DNA of 46,505 nucleotides from Bacteroidota bacterium (GTDB taxonomy: Bacteria; Bacteroidota; Bacteroidia; Flavobacteriales; Flavobacteriaceae). Below, in pieces: positions 33,331 through 42,300 of the stretch. The notes under the pieces were generated by a model. It was not told the origin of the DNA and ran no database searches. It saw only the letters and a list, made by a program, of their open reading frames with translations. Both the position numbers and the translations under genes were made by a program. The stretch is taken from NCBI GenBank assembly GCA_029561105.1, contig JAKQJQ010000300.1:1-46505 (forward strand), read 5' to 3'. Every line of letters begins with the position of its first letter. The first letter of the stretch is position 1.

Positions 33331-35532
33331 TCAGAACCAGAATCCTACACTAAACCAAGCAAAGCCCTTGTTGAGTTCGGGCGAGCACGAATACTTGAAT
33401 TCTATTGGACCCACGATGGTTTCCAAACCGTAACCGAGTGCATATCCCGAGTATTTGACTTGTGAAAACCAATCGGTGGTTTCGTATAAGTTATCGGCCA
33501 CATTGGCAAAATTCGCCGCGATATTCAGGTGGTTTTTCTTGAAAATTTCATAGTCCAGTGTAAGCGCAGTTTTGATATAGCTGTCACCCGAAACACTCAA
33601 AAAATCATAACCGTAAAAATGTTTGAAGTTATTGATGGTTTGGTAACCGTAACCACCCAACGCAAAATCGAACAGTTGACTGCTTTCACCACCAATAGCA
33701 AAACCGGCTTCTGATTGCCACCTTACTGTCAGTTTCTTGTAAAGCGTACGCGCAAAACCAATGTCGCCACGGGCTACAGAAAACTGGTTGAAGTCATTGC
33801 TCGATGAATACAGATACGATTGAAAATCGCCCGAGAAATACCAACCGCGTCTGGGGAAATACCGATTGTCAAACGAATCGTACTTGAGGTATCCAAAAAT
33901 ACTGGTGTAGTCGCTGTTCTCAAAAATCGGAGAGGAACTGCCCAGCGTCTTTGACCGAACCTTGAGGTGTTTCTGTTCTACACCGGCACCCAATAAAAAC
34001 TTCTGTACAAAAATAGTCTGCAGGTACATCTGGTTGGTGAAATCCGAGAAATCGTAGTTGATGGTGCGAATACCCAATTGCTCATACAGCGATCCGTCCT
34101 TAAAATCGGTGTCAATATTGCGGTTAAAAGCGTTGAAACGGGATTTGAAACCAAAACTCCAGTAAAAACCGTTGTCTATGTAATAATCCAGATTGTAGCG
34201 CAGGTTGTCGCCCAAAATCATATCCACAGAAGTAATGTCATTCTTGAAAAAGGTCTTCTTCTGGGTCAGGTTGACTAAAATACCGCTTTTGTACAGGCCA
34301 TCGTAATGCAGCGCAAAGCGGAGAAAAGTCGTAGTCGGGTTCTCGTGCAGGGTCATGACCAAATCATCACCGTTTTGGTTCTTTTCAAGCGTATAGCCAA
34401 TCGAGCTGAAGTTTTGCGTGGCCGTAATATTGTCCATACCCACCTTAATGTCATTGTAGCTCACTTTAGCGCCTTGCTTGAACCGCAGTTTACCTATCAC
34501 ATAAGAACGCGTGTAATTGTCGAGCGGGTTGATGATAATATTCTTGATGTTAAGGCTGTCGACCTTGACCTTGGGGTATTTGTCAAATTTGACCATTGTG
34601 CTATCGCCAAGCGGTTTGATTTTATCGTAAACCGCAAACGCCGCCTCTTCGCCCCTTTTTATTATTTCCTGACCTTCGTCAAACGAAATCACACCATAAT
34701 TGGTAATGTCGGGCTTGATGTAAATATCGGTCATCTTAATTTTCTCTCGCATTTTCTCAATCATGCTCAGGTTGGATATCTGAACCAGGATTCTTGTGGC
34801 ATCCTTGAGTGACTTGCGGTCCTTAAGATCGTCCTGTACATCTACGCCAATGACAATATCGGCGCCCAGTTTCTTGATTTCCTCTACCGGATAATTGTTG
34901 GTCACACCACCGTCTACGAGCAATTTCCCATCGATCTCTACCGGCGAAAACAAGGTGGGGAATGCGCCGCTGGCCAGTATCGCCTGGGCAAGGTAACCCT
35001 TGTTGAGTAATACCTCCTCGCCGTTTTCTATGTTGCTGGCCATACACAAAAACGGGATCGGCAACTTGTTGAAATCACGCACGTGGCGCACCTTGTAGGT
35101 GAGTTTGTTGAGCAGATTATAATTGTACATACCACGCGACAACGCCGTTGGAATTCCAATCCGCATTTTATTGAATGGCAGCGTAAATGCGTACAATTCG
35201 TCGTTGCGTTTCTCGTAAAAATTTTTGGAAGAGCGCGGAATAAAATCACTGAGCAACGCATCGAAATCGGTCTCCTTAAAGATAGAATCGATTTGCGAGG
35301 CGTTGTAACCCGAAGCGTACAAACCGCCCACAACAGCGCCCATGCTGGTTCCGCCAATGTAATCGATCTTGACACCTGCCTGTTCCAGCACCTTGAGCAC
35401 GCCGATATGTGCAAAGCCTTTCGCACCACCGCCACTGAGCACTAGCCCTACCTTTGGCCGTTGTTGGTTTTTTTGCGCATGAGAAAATACAAAGGCTAGC
35501 AAAGCGATAAACAGCAAGACGATTTTCTTCAT
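33331..35532 (-). CDS. patatin-like phospholipase with C-terminal outer-membrane barrel
   Basis: This 733-residue exported protein has a signal peptide (MKKIVLLFIALLAFVFSHA), an N-terminal patatin domain, a POTRA-like segment (about 310-385) and a long C-terminal beta-barrel of the Omp85/BamA type. The lipase dyad is S63 in GGTSMGAVVGG and D207 in LLVDGGVTNNYP, with the oxyanion GGGAKGFAH. The last residue is Phe (FSVGFWF), as expected for a BAM-inserted barrel. The layout is that of type Vd (PlpD-like) autotransporters. It starts 5 bases after uvrC and is probably co-transcribed. Confidence 0.9.
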   Translation of the reverse strand: MKKIVLLFIALLAFVFSHAQKNQQRPKVGLVLSGGGAKGFAHIGVLKVLEQAGVKIDYIGGTSMGAVVGGLYASGYNASQIDSIFKETDFDALLSDFIPRSSKNFYEKRNDELYAFTLPFNKMRIGIPTALSRGMYNYNLLNKLTYKVRHVRDFNKLPIPFLCMASNIENGEEVLLNKGYLAQAILASGAFPTLFSPVEIDGKLLVDGGVTNNYPVEEIKKLGADIVIGVDVQDDLKDRKSLKDATRILVQISNLSMIEKMREKIKMTDIYIKPDITNYGVISFDEGQEIIKRGEEAAFAVYDKIKPLGDSTMVKFDKYPKVKVDSLNIKNIIINPLDNYTRSYVIGKLRFKQGAKVSYNDIKVGMDNITATQNFSSIGYTLEKNQNGDDLVMTLHENPTTTFLRFALHYDGLYKSGILVNLTQKKTFFKNDITSVDMILGDNLRYNLDYYIDNGFYWSFGFKSRFNAFNRNIDTDFKDGSLYEQLGIRTINYDFSDFTNQMYLQTIFVQKFLLGAGVEQKHLKVRSKTLGSSSPIFENSDYTSIFGYLKYDSFDNRYFPRRGWYFSGDFQSYLYSSSNDFNQFSVARGDIGFARTLYKKLTVRWQSEAGFAIGGESSQLFDFALGGYGYQTINNFKHFYGYDFLSVSGDSYIKTALTLDYEIFKKNHLNIAANFANVADNLYETTDWFSQVKYSGYALGYGLETIVGPIEFKYSCSPELNKGFAWFSVGFWF

Positions 35533-35537
35533 TACGG

Positions 35538-37340
35538 TTACTCGGGATTAGAAGTTTTGTAAAAGTCGGTAATTTTTTTTGCTTTCGACGCGCCAACAAC
35601 GGCCGAAATTTCTGTTTCGGTGGCCAATTTCAATCTTTTAACACTTTTGAAATGTTTGATTAACGTTTGCATGGTTTTTTCGCCGATGCCGGGAATAGAT
35701 TCGATAGACGAATGCAATGCCGATTTGCTGCGTTTGTCACGGTGAAAAGTAATCCCGAAACGATGCGCCTCGTTACGCAAATACTGGATCACCTTGAGGG
35801 TCTCGGATTTTTTGTCAAGATACAGCGGAACCGAATCTCCCGGATAATACAGTTCCTCAAGCCGTTTGGCAATACCGATAATGGCAATCTTGCCACGCAA
35901 TTCGAGTGCGTCGATGCTTTTGAGCGCCGATGACAACTGGCCTTTGCCTCCATCTATGATGATGAGCTGCGGCAACGGTTCGTTTTCGTCGAGCATGCGC
36001 TTGTAACGGCGGTAGACGACTTCTTCCATAGAGGCAAAATCATCTGGCCCCACCACGGTTTTGATATTGAAATGGCGGTAATCTTTCTTACTCGGCTTGC
36101 CGTCCTTGAAAACCACGCAGGCTGCAACGGGATTGGTTCCCTGTATGTTTGAGTTGTCAAAACATTCGATGTGGCGCGGCTCAACGTTCAATCTCAAATC
36201 CTTTTGCATCTGCGCCATGATGCGGTTGGTATGCCTGTCAGGGTCTACAATCTGCAGCTGTTTGAGTTGCTCGATGCGGTAAAACTTGGCGTTGCGTTGT
36301 GAAAGGTCGAGCAGTTGTTTCTTGTCGCCGAGTTGCGGAACAGTAACTTTTATCTTCTCTCCCAAATCCATATCAAACGGTGCGATGATTTCACGTGAGA
36401 GCAAATTGAAGCGTTCGCGCAGTTCCACCACAGACAATTCGAGTAATTCCTGGTCACTTTCATCAAGCTTCTTCTTGATTTCCATGGTGTGCGAACGGAT
36501 GATCGAACCGTGCGAAATCTGCAGGAAATTGACAAACGCGGCGCTTTCATCCGATATGATCGAGAACACATCGATATTGGAAATCTTAGGGTTGACAATC
36601 GTAGAATGTGATTGGTAATTTTCTAAAACGGCAATCTTTTCCTTGATTTGCTGCGCTTCCTCGAATTGCATGTTGTCGGCGTATTGCTTCATCTTGTTTT
36701 TGAAATCGCGTAGGCTTTCTTTGAAATTGCCTTTCAATATTTCGCGGATGGCATTGACCTGGGTTTGGTAATTTTCTAGCGATTCATGTCCTTCGCAAGG
36801 GCCTTTACAATTGCCCAGATGGTACTCGAGGCAAACCTTGAACTTGTGTTTCTCAATATTGCTTTGGCTCAGATCGTAATTGCAGGTGCGCAACGGATAG
36901 AGTTCCTTGATCAGGTCAAGGATGGTCCAGACGGTCTTGAAATTGGTGTAAGGCCCAAAATATTCAGAACCGTCCTTAATCATGCGGCGCGTAGAAAAGA
37001 TGCGCGAAAACGGTTCCTTTTTGATGCACAGCCACGGATAACTTTTGTCATCGCGCAACAGCACATTGTAACGCGGTTGGTATTTCTTGATCAGGTTGTT
37101 CTCAAGCAACAGCGCATCGCTTTCGCTGGGCACCACAATGTGTTTGATGGTAACGATCTTGCGCACCAGCACATTGGTTTTGGCCGTATCGTGTACTTTA
37201 TTGAAATAAGACGAAACGCGTTTCTTGAGGTTCTTGGCCTTGCCCACGTATAAAATCTTGCCTTCCTTGTCGTAGTACTGGTACACACCCGGATTGTCGG
37301 GAAGTGTTTGTATTTGGAGCTGGAGCGATGGATTGTTCAT
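35538..37340 (-). CDS. uvrC: excinuclease ABC subunit C
   Basis: UvrC makes both incisions in nucleotide excision repair. It has 600 residues. The GIY-YIG nuclease is at the N terminus (GVYQYYDKEGKILYVGKAKN), a Cys cluster follows (CNYDLSQ, CLEYHLGNCKGPC), and the UvrB-binding segment is near residue 210 (MQFEEAQQIKEKIAVLE). The RNase H-like nuclease reads ECFDNSNIQGTNPVAACV, and C-terminal helix-hairpin-helix motifs are SIPGIGEKTMQ and AVVGASKAKK. Transcription likely starts from a -7 TATTTTTG at 37372-37365. Confidence 0.97.
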   Translation of the reverse strand: MNNPSLQLQIQTLPDNPGVYQYYDKEGKILYVGKAKNLKKRVSSYFNKVHDTAKTNVLVRKIVTIKHIVVPSESDALLLENNLIKKYQPRYNVLLRDDKSYPWLCIKKEPFSRIFSTRRMIKDGSEYFGPYTNFKTVWTILDLIKELYPLRTCNYDLSQSNIEKHKFKVCLEYHLGNCKGPCEGHESLENYQTQVNAIREILKGNFKESLRDFKNKMKQYADNMQFEEAQQIKEKIAVLENYQSHSTIVNPKISNIDVFSIISDESAAFVNFLQISHGSIIRSHTMEIKKKLDESDQELLELSVVELRERFNLLSREIIAPFDMDLGEKIKVTVPQLGDKKQLLDLSQRNAKFYRIEQLKQLQIVDPDRHTNRIMAQMQKDLRLNVEPRHIECFDNSNIQGTNPVAACVVFKDGKPSKKDYRHFNIKTVVGPDDFASMEEVVYRRYKRMLDENEPLPQLIIIDGGKGQLSSALKSIDALELRGKIAIIGIAKRLEELYYPGDSVPLYLDKKSETLKVIQYLRNEAHRFGITFHRDKRSKSALHSSIESIPGIGEKTMQTLIKHFKSVKRLKLATETEISAVVGASKAKKITDFYKTSNPE

Positions 37341-37364
37341 TTTCTGAGGCGGCGTTTTGCTTTA

Positions 37365-37372
37365 CAAAAATA
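37365..37372 (-). promoter_or_regulatory. uvrC -7 element
   Basis: TATTTTTG on the minus strand, 24 bases before the uvrC start. A TTTG lies 24 bases further upstream, slightly beyond normal spacing. Confidence 0.5.
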
Positions 37373-37449
37373 ATACAAATGCTTGTTGTTATTTCGCAAA
37401 GAACCGCGAAGATTTATGTTAACGTTTGCAAAAGGCATCGCCCATTTCA

Positions 37450-37501
37450 AAACACAGATTTCACAGATTTCACAGATTAAAAATCTGTGAAATCTGTGTT
37501 T
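37450..37501. repeat. 20-bp perfect inverted repeat between uvrC and the cyclo-ligase gene
   Basis: Arms 37450-37469 and 37482-37501 are exact inverse complements; each carries CACAGATTTCACAGATT words. The 12-base loop holds a third copy of TCACAGATT. It lies between divergent genes, so it terminates neither. The flanks contain CTTTGCG-type words in opposite orientations. Confidence 0.85.
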
Positions 37502-37566
37502 ATTATTTATGACTATTTTGCGTTTCTTTGTGTCTGCTTTGCGTGTTTCGCGTAACAAAAAATGCC

Positions 37567-38136
37567 ATGACAAAAAAAGAACTTCGCGTCAAATACAAGC
37601 AATTGCGCAGCGCGCTTTCTGAAACTGAGATTGAGGAGCTGAGTTTGGCGATTGCCAACCAACTGCTGTCATTGGACCTCTGGGACAACAATTACTTTCA
37701 TGTCTTTTTGCCGATTGATGGGAAAAACGAAGTAGACACACAATTCGTCATGCACATCCTTTCTGGCAAAGACAAAGAAATCGTGGTGTCTCGCAGTGAT
37801 TTTGAATCGGTTCAAATGACGCATTTTTTGTTGACCGATAATACGAAATTCAAAAAAAACGCGTACGGCATTCCAGAACCAGTAGATGGCATTGAAGTTC
37901 CTGCGCAAAAAATACAAGTGGTGTTCGTGCCTTTACTCGCATTTGACCAAACCGGAAACCGCGTGGGTTATGGCAAGGGGTTTTACGACACCTTACTTAC
38001 AGACTGTGCGCTTGAGGTAGTGAAAGTAGGCTTGAGTTTTTTTGAAGCCGAAACCGCAATCGACGATGTGTTTACCGGCGATGTGAGACTGGACTATTGC
38101 GTAACTCCCCAAAGGGTCTACACCTTTCCCGTCTAG
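37567..38136 (+). CDS. 5-formyltetrahydrofolate cyclo-ligase
   Basis: This 189-residue enzyme converts 5-formyl-THF to 5,10-methenyl-THF with ATP. The C-terminal signature GNRVGYGKGFYDTLL is clear, and the N-terminal KKELRVKYKQLRSALS is typical. I start at ATG 37567; the frame is open for 13 more codons upstream but they are not conserved. Its TAG stop lies inside the first bases of repeat element C (CTAGCCC). Confidence 0.94.
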   Translation: MTKKELRVKYKQLRSALSETEIEELSLAIANQLLSLDLWDNNYFHVFLPIDGKNEVDTQFVMHILSGKDKEIVVSRSDFESVQMTHFLLTDNTKFKKNAYGIPEPVDGIEVPAQKIQVVFVPLLAFDQTGNRVGYGKGFYDTLLTDCALEVVKVGLSFFEAETAIDDVFTGDVRLDYCVTPQRVYTFPV

Positions 38137-38222
38137 CCCTGATGGGCGCGGTGTCCTTTTGCTTTTTCCTTTAAAAAGCAAAAGACAGAGCAAACAGCAG
38201 GACCGATGCCTGTTCTAAAAAA
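38133..38222. repeat. intergenic hairpin element, copy C
   Basis: This 90-bp copy lies between convergent cyclo-ligase and lspA genes. One end, CTAGCCCTGATGGGCGCG, contains the TAG stop of the cyclo-ligase. The hairpin is CTTTTGCTTTTT / AAAAAGCAAAAG, and the far end is AGCAGGACC, a short insertion, then GTTCTAAAAAA. It is in the opposite orientation to copies B and D relative to the stop codon it touches. Confidence 0.72.
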
Positions 38223-38239
38223 GGTGTTGTGGCTCCTCG

Positions 38240-38887
38240 TTATCCGAAATGGTTGGCTTCTTCTCCTGTTTTCTCAAACGGTTTGGTTTCAACGGGTTTC
38301 CCGAAGGCTTTTTTATTGAAGACAATCAGGATGCCCACACCCGTAGAAATGGCCATGTCGGCGATGTTGAAGATGGCGTTGAAGAATTTAAAATGCCCGC
38401 CGCCAATTACGGGAAACCAGCCGGGCCAATTCCCCTCAAAAATAGGGAAATAGAGCATGTCTACCACTTTGCCGTGGAAAACCGTTCCATAAGGTTTGTC
38501 AGAAAATAAGGTGGCCAGATGGCCGTGGCTGTCATCAAAAACGATCCCGTAGAAAACAGAATCGATGATGTTGCCAAAAGCGCCCGCGAATATGAGTGCA
38601 ATAGCGACAATCAAAAAGTTTGAACTGTGTTTCTTTACCGAATCCCATAGCCAATAGCCAATCGCCGAAACAGCGACGAGCCTGAAAAGCGTGAGGAATA
38701 ATTTGCCATAAGCACCAGGGATTTCGGTGCCCCAAGCCATCCCTTCATTCTCAATGAAAAGAATCTTAAACCAACTGAAAACGTTGACTTCTTCTCCCAA
38801 AACAAAATTGGTCTTGATGTAAATTTTTGAAACCTGATCTACCAGTAAGATGATGAAAATGAGGAGATACGCTTTTCGTAATGACAT
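38240..38887 (-). CDS. lspA: lipoprotein signal peptidase (SPase II)
   Basis: LspA cleaves lipoprotein signal peptides in the inner membrane. At 215 residues it is about 50 longer than the E. coli enzyme. Four membrane helices are visible. The conserved sites are NEGMAWG, GNIIDS, the catalytic Asp143 in KVVDML and Asp177 in FNIADMAI. The extra length is a periplasmic insert between these motifs (about 112-140 and 150-168), as in other Bacteroidota. It has its own -7 element and follows the dksA-like terminator. Confidence 0.95.
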   Translation of the reverse strand: MSLRKAYLLIFIILLVDQVSKIYIKTNFVLGEEVNVFSWFKILFIENEGMAWGTEIPGAYGKLFLTLFRLVAVSAIGYWLWDSVKKHSSNFLIVAIALIFAGAFGNIIDSVFYGIVFDDSHGHLATLFSDKPYGTVFHGKVVDMLYFPIFEGNWPGWFPVIGGGHFKFFNAIFNIADMAISTGVGILIVFNKKAFGKPVETKPFEKTGEEANHFG

Positions 38888-38906
38888 TTTTTTGTTTTTG
38901 ATGGCG

Positions 38907-38914
38907 CAAAAGTA
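38907..38914 (-). promoter_or_regulatory. lspA -7 element
   Basis: TACTTTTG on the minus strand, 19 bases before the lspA start and just after the dksA-like terminator. No TTG at -33. Confidence 0.5.
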
Positions 38915-38923
38915 AACCTTTTT

Positions 38924-38953
38924 CTAAAAAAAACGCTCCTGACGGAGCGTTAA
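38924..38953 (-). terminator. terminator after the ileS-dksA-like operon
   Basis: AACGCTCC-GTCA-GGAGCGTT on the minus strand, followed by T7. The stem is a perfect 8 bp. Confidence 0.92.
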
Positions 38954-38972
38954 TTATATAATAATAAGTTGT

Positions 38973-39353
38973 TTATCGTTGCAGGTTTTTTGCTTCTATA
39001 CTCATCGTTGCATGAGGCACAATCATGAGCCTTTCCTTGCTGATCAATTTGCCCGTGACTTTGCACACGCCATAGGTTTTGTTTTCTACCCTGAAAAGCG
39101 CGTTTTTCAAATCGCGGATGAATTTCTCCTGACGGATGGCCAGTTGCGAGTTGGCTTCTTTAGACATGGTTTCACTGCCTTCCTCAAAAGCTTTGAAGGT
39201 TGGCGAGGTATCGTCTGTTCCGTTGTTAAGGTCATTCATGTAGGCACTTTTAATTAAATCCAGATCAGCCTGTGCCTTACTGATTTTTTTCAGGATAAGC
39301 TCTTTGAACTCTGCTAAGTCAGCATCCGAGTATCTTGCAATTTCATCTACCAT
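38973..39353 (-). CDS. DksA/TraR-family protein without the four-Cys zinc site
   Basis: This 126-residue protein resembles DksA, an RNA polymerase secondary-channel regulator of the stringent response. A coiled-coil region (about 10-90) precedes the finger YGVCKVTGKLISKERL followed by VPHATMSIEAKN. Of the four zinc cysteines only C97 remains; the others are T100, S118 and A121. The finger must fold without zinc or with other ligands. It starts 7 bases after ileS and ends at a strong terminator, so ileS and this gene form an operon. Confidence 0.88.
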   Translation of the reverse strand: MVDEIARYSDADLAEFKELILKKISKAQADLDLIKSAYMNDLNNGTDDTSPTFKAFEEGSETMSKEANSQLAIRQEKFIRDLKNALFRVENKTYGVCKVTGKLISKERLMIVPHATMSIEAKNLQR

Positions 39354-39360
39354 GTTCGTC

Positions 39361-42300
39361 TTATTTTGAGATTATAATTTTTGTTTCTATTTGGTCGAAC
39401 GCTATTTCTGTCCCGTTGGTTACATTGGCTTCAAATATAAGCGATTCGGTTAACGTCTCGGTTTGGATATACTTGAGGTTGGCGTTGACTGCTTGCTCTA
39501 ATTCGGCGTTGTTTTGCAACACCACTTTAATCTTGTCGGTAACTTCAAATCCCGAATCTTTTCGGAGATTTTGTATCCGGTTGACCAACTCCCGCGCGAT
39601 TCCCTCTTCTTTCAAGCTTTCAGAAATCGTAATATCGAGCGCGACTGTGATTCCGTTGGCGTTGGCGACGAGCCAGCCCTCAATATCCTGTGACGAAATC
39701 TCGACATCGTCTTTTGATAAAGTTATTGTTTTTCCCGAAATAGCAATATCCAGAAAGCCCAATGTATCCAAGAGATTGATTTGTTCGGGCGAAAAGGATT
39801 GTATCTGTTTGGAAATCAATCCCATGTCTTTGCCAAAACGCGGTCCCAAAGTCTTAAAATTGGGTTTGATTTGTTTGATCAGAATATCCGACGCATCGTC
39901 TAAAAGTTCTATTTCCTTTACGTTAACTTCGGCTTTTATGAGGTCAGAAACGGCTTCGATTTGGGCTTTCTGATTCGCGTCAAGTACCGGAATCATTACC
40001 TTTTGCAGCGGTTGTCGTACCTTAATCATTTCTTTCTTGCGCAGCGACAAAACCAATGACGAAATGGTCTGCGCCTTCTCCATTTTGCTCTCTAGGGTTT
40101 TATTAACATAATTTTCAACACTTTGGGGAAATTCGGCCAGGTGAACGCTGTCAAAATTTTCCGACTTTGTGGCTTGGGTCAAATCGCGGTAGAGCGCGTC
40201 CATAAAGAAAGGAGCGATTGGCGCGCCCAGTTTACTCACGGCGAGCAAACAGGTGTAAAGCGTCTGGTAGGCGGCAATCTTGTCTTGCGCATATTCACCT
40301 TTCCAGAACCTGCGGCGGCACAAACGCACGTACCAGTTACTCAGGTTTTCCTGTACGAAATCAGAGATTGCGCGTGCGGCTTTCGTGGGTTCGTAATCGG
40401 CATAATAACTGTCGACATTGGCGATGAGCGTGTTGAGTTCGGAGATGATCCATTGGTCGATCTCTGGTCGTTCCTTCACGGGAATTTCGGCCTCAGTGTA
40501 TTTAAAGTTATCGATGTTGGCATACAACGCAAAGAACGAATACGTATTATATAAGGTGCCGAAGAATTTACGGCGTACTTCTGCTATGCCTTCGATGTCG
40601 AATTTGAGGTTGTCCCACGGATTGGCATTCGAGATCATGTACCAACGCGTCGCATCGGGCCCATACTCAGCAATGGTATCAAACGGATCGGTGGCATTGC
40701 CCAGACGTTTAGACATTTTCTGTCCGTTCTTATCCAAAACAAGTCCGTTGGAAACGACATTTTTGTAAGCCACTTTATCGAAAACCAAAGTCCCGATCGC
40801 GTGCAAGGTATAAAACCATCCGCGCGTCTGGTCTACGCCTTCTGCGATAAAATCGGCGGGGAAATCTTTGTTTTGATCAATTTTGTCTTTATTCTCGAAC
40901 GGATAATGCCATTGCGCATATGGCATTGCGCCCGAGTCGAACCAAACATCGATCAAATCGGTTTCGCGGTTCATGGGTTTTCCGGATGGAGAAACGAGCG
41001 TGATTTTATCGACTACATTTTTGTGCAAATCGACCAAATCGTAATTGGATTCGTCCATGTTCCCGATTTCAAATCCCTTAAACGGATTCTCCTTTTGCAA
41101 ACCGGCCACAATCGATTTTTCTATTTCGTTGTAGAGCTGTTCTACCGACCCGATGATGATTTCCTCGGTCTTGTCCTCGGTGCGCCAAATTGGCAACGGG
41201 ATTCCCCAATAGCGCGAGCGCGACAAATTCCAGTCGTTGGCATTCTTGAGCCAGTTCCCAAAACGGCCTTCTCCGGTGGCTTTGGGTTTCCAGTTGATGG
41301 TTTCATTGAGGTCGAACATGCGATCCTTGACTTCGGTGACCTTGATGAACCAAGAGTCGAGCGGATAGTACAACAACGGCTCGTCTGTTCGCCAACTGTG
41401 CGGATAACTGTGTACGTATTTCTCTACCTTAAAGGCTTTGTTTTCTTCTTTGAGTCGGATGGCGATTTCTACATCTACCGATTTTTCGGGTGCTGTTCCG
41501 GCATCGTAATATTCGTTCTTGACATATTTACCCGACAAATCTCCGAGTCCTGCAATGAATTTTCCTTGTAAATCTACGAGCGGAACAAGCGTACCGTTTT
41601 CATCCTGCACGAGCATCGGCGGCACTTCGGGTGTGGCTTCTTTGGCTACTTTGGCATCATCAGCACCAAAGGTTGGCGCGGTGTGTACGATTCCGGTTCC
41701 GTCTTCTGTGGTGACAAAATCACCCGAAATGACGCGGAAGGCATTTTCTGGATTTTGATACGGCAACACCAATGGCAGCAATTGCTCATAGCGGATACCT
41801 ACCAAATCCTTCCCTTTGGCTTCGGTTAAGATTTTGAATGGAATCTGCTTGTCGCCGGCTTTATAATTGGTAAAATCGGCATCGTCTTCACTTGCGAAAA
41901 ATCCTTTGCCGAATTGTTTTGCGACCAGATTTTTGGCCAAGACCACATTTACCGGCTCGAAAGTATATTGGTTAAACGTTTTTACAAGAACGTAATCGAT
42001 TTTCGGGCCCACGGTCAATGCTGTATTGGATGGCAAAGTCCACGGTGTTGTTGTCCAGGCCAAAATGTGGATGTCGCCAAACCCTTGCAGAAAAGAAGGC
42101 AGCGTTTCATTTTTGGCTTTGAACTGGGCTACAATCGTGGTATCGGTCACATCGCGGTAAGCACCGGGTTGGTTGACTTCATGCGAAGACAAACCCGTTC
42201 CAGACTTGGGCGAATACGGCTGGATTGTATAGCCTTTGTACATCAAACCTTTATCGTAAATCTGTTTCAACAACCACCAAACCGACTCCATGTATTTGGA

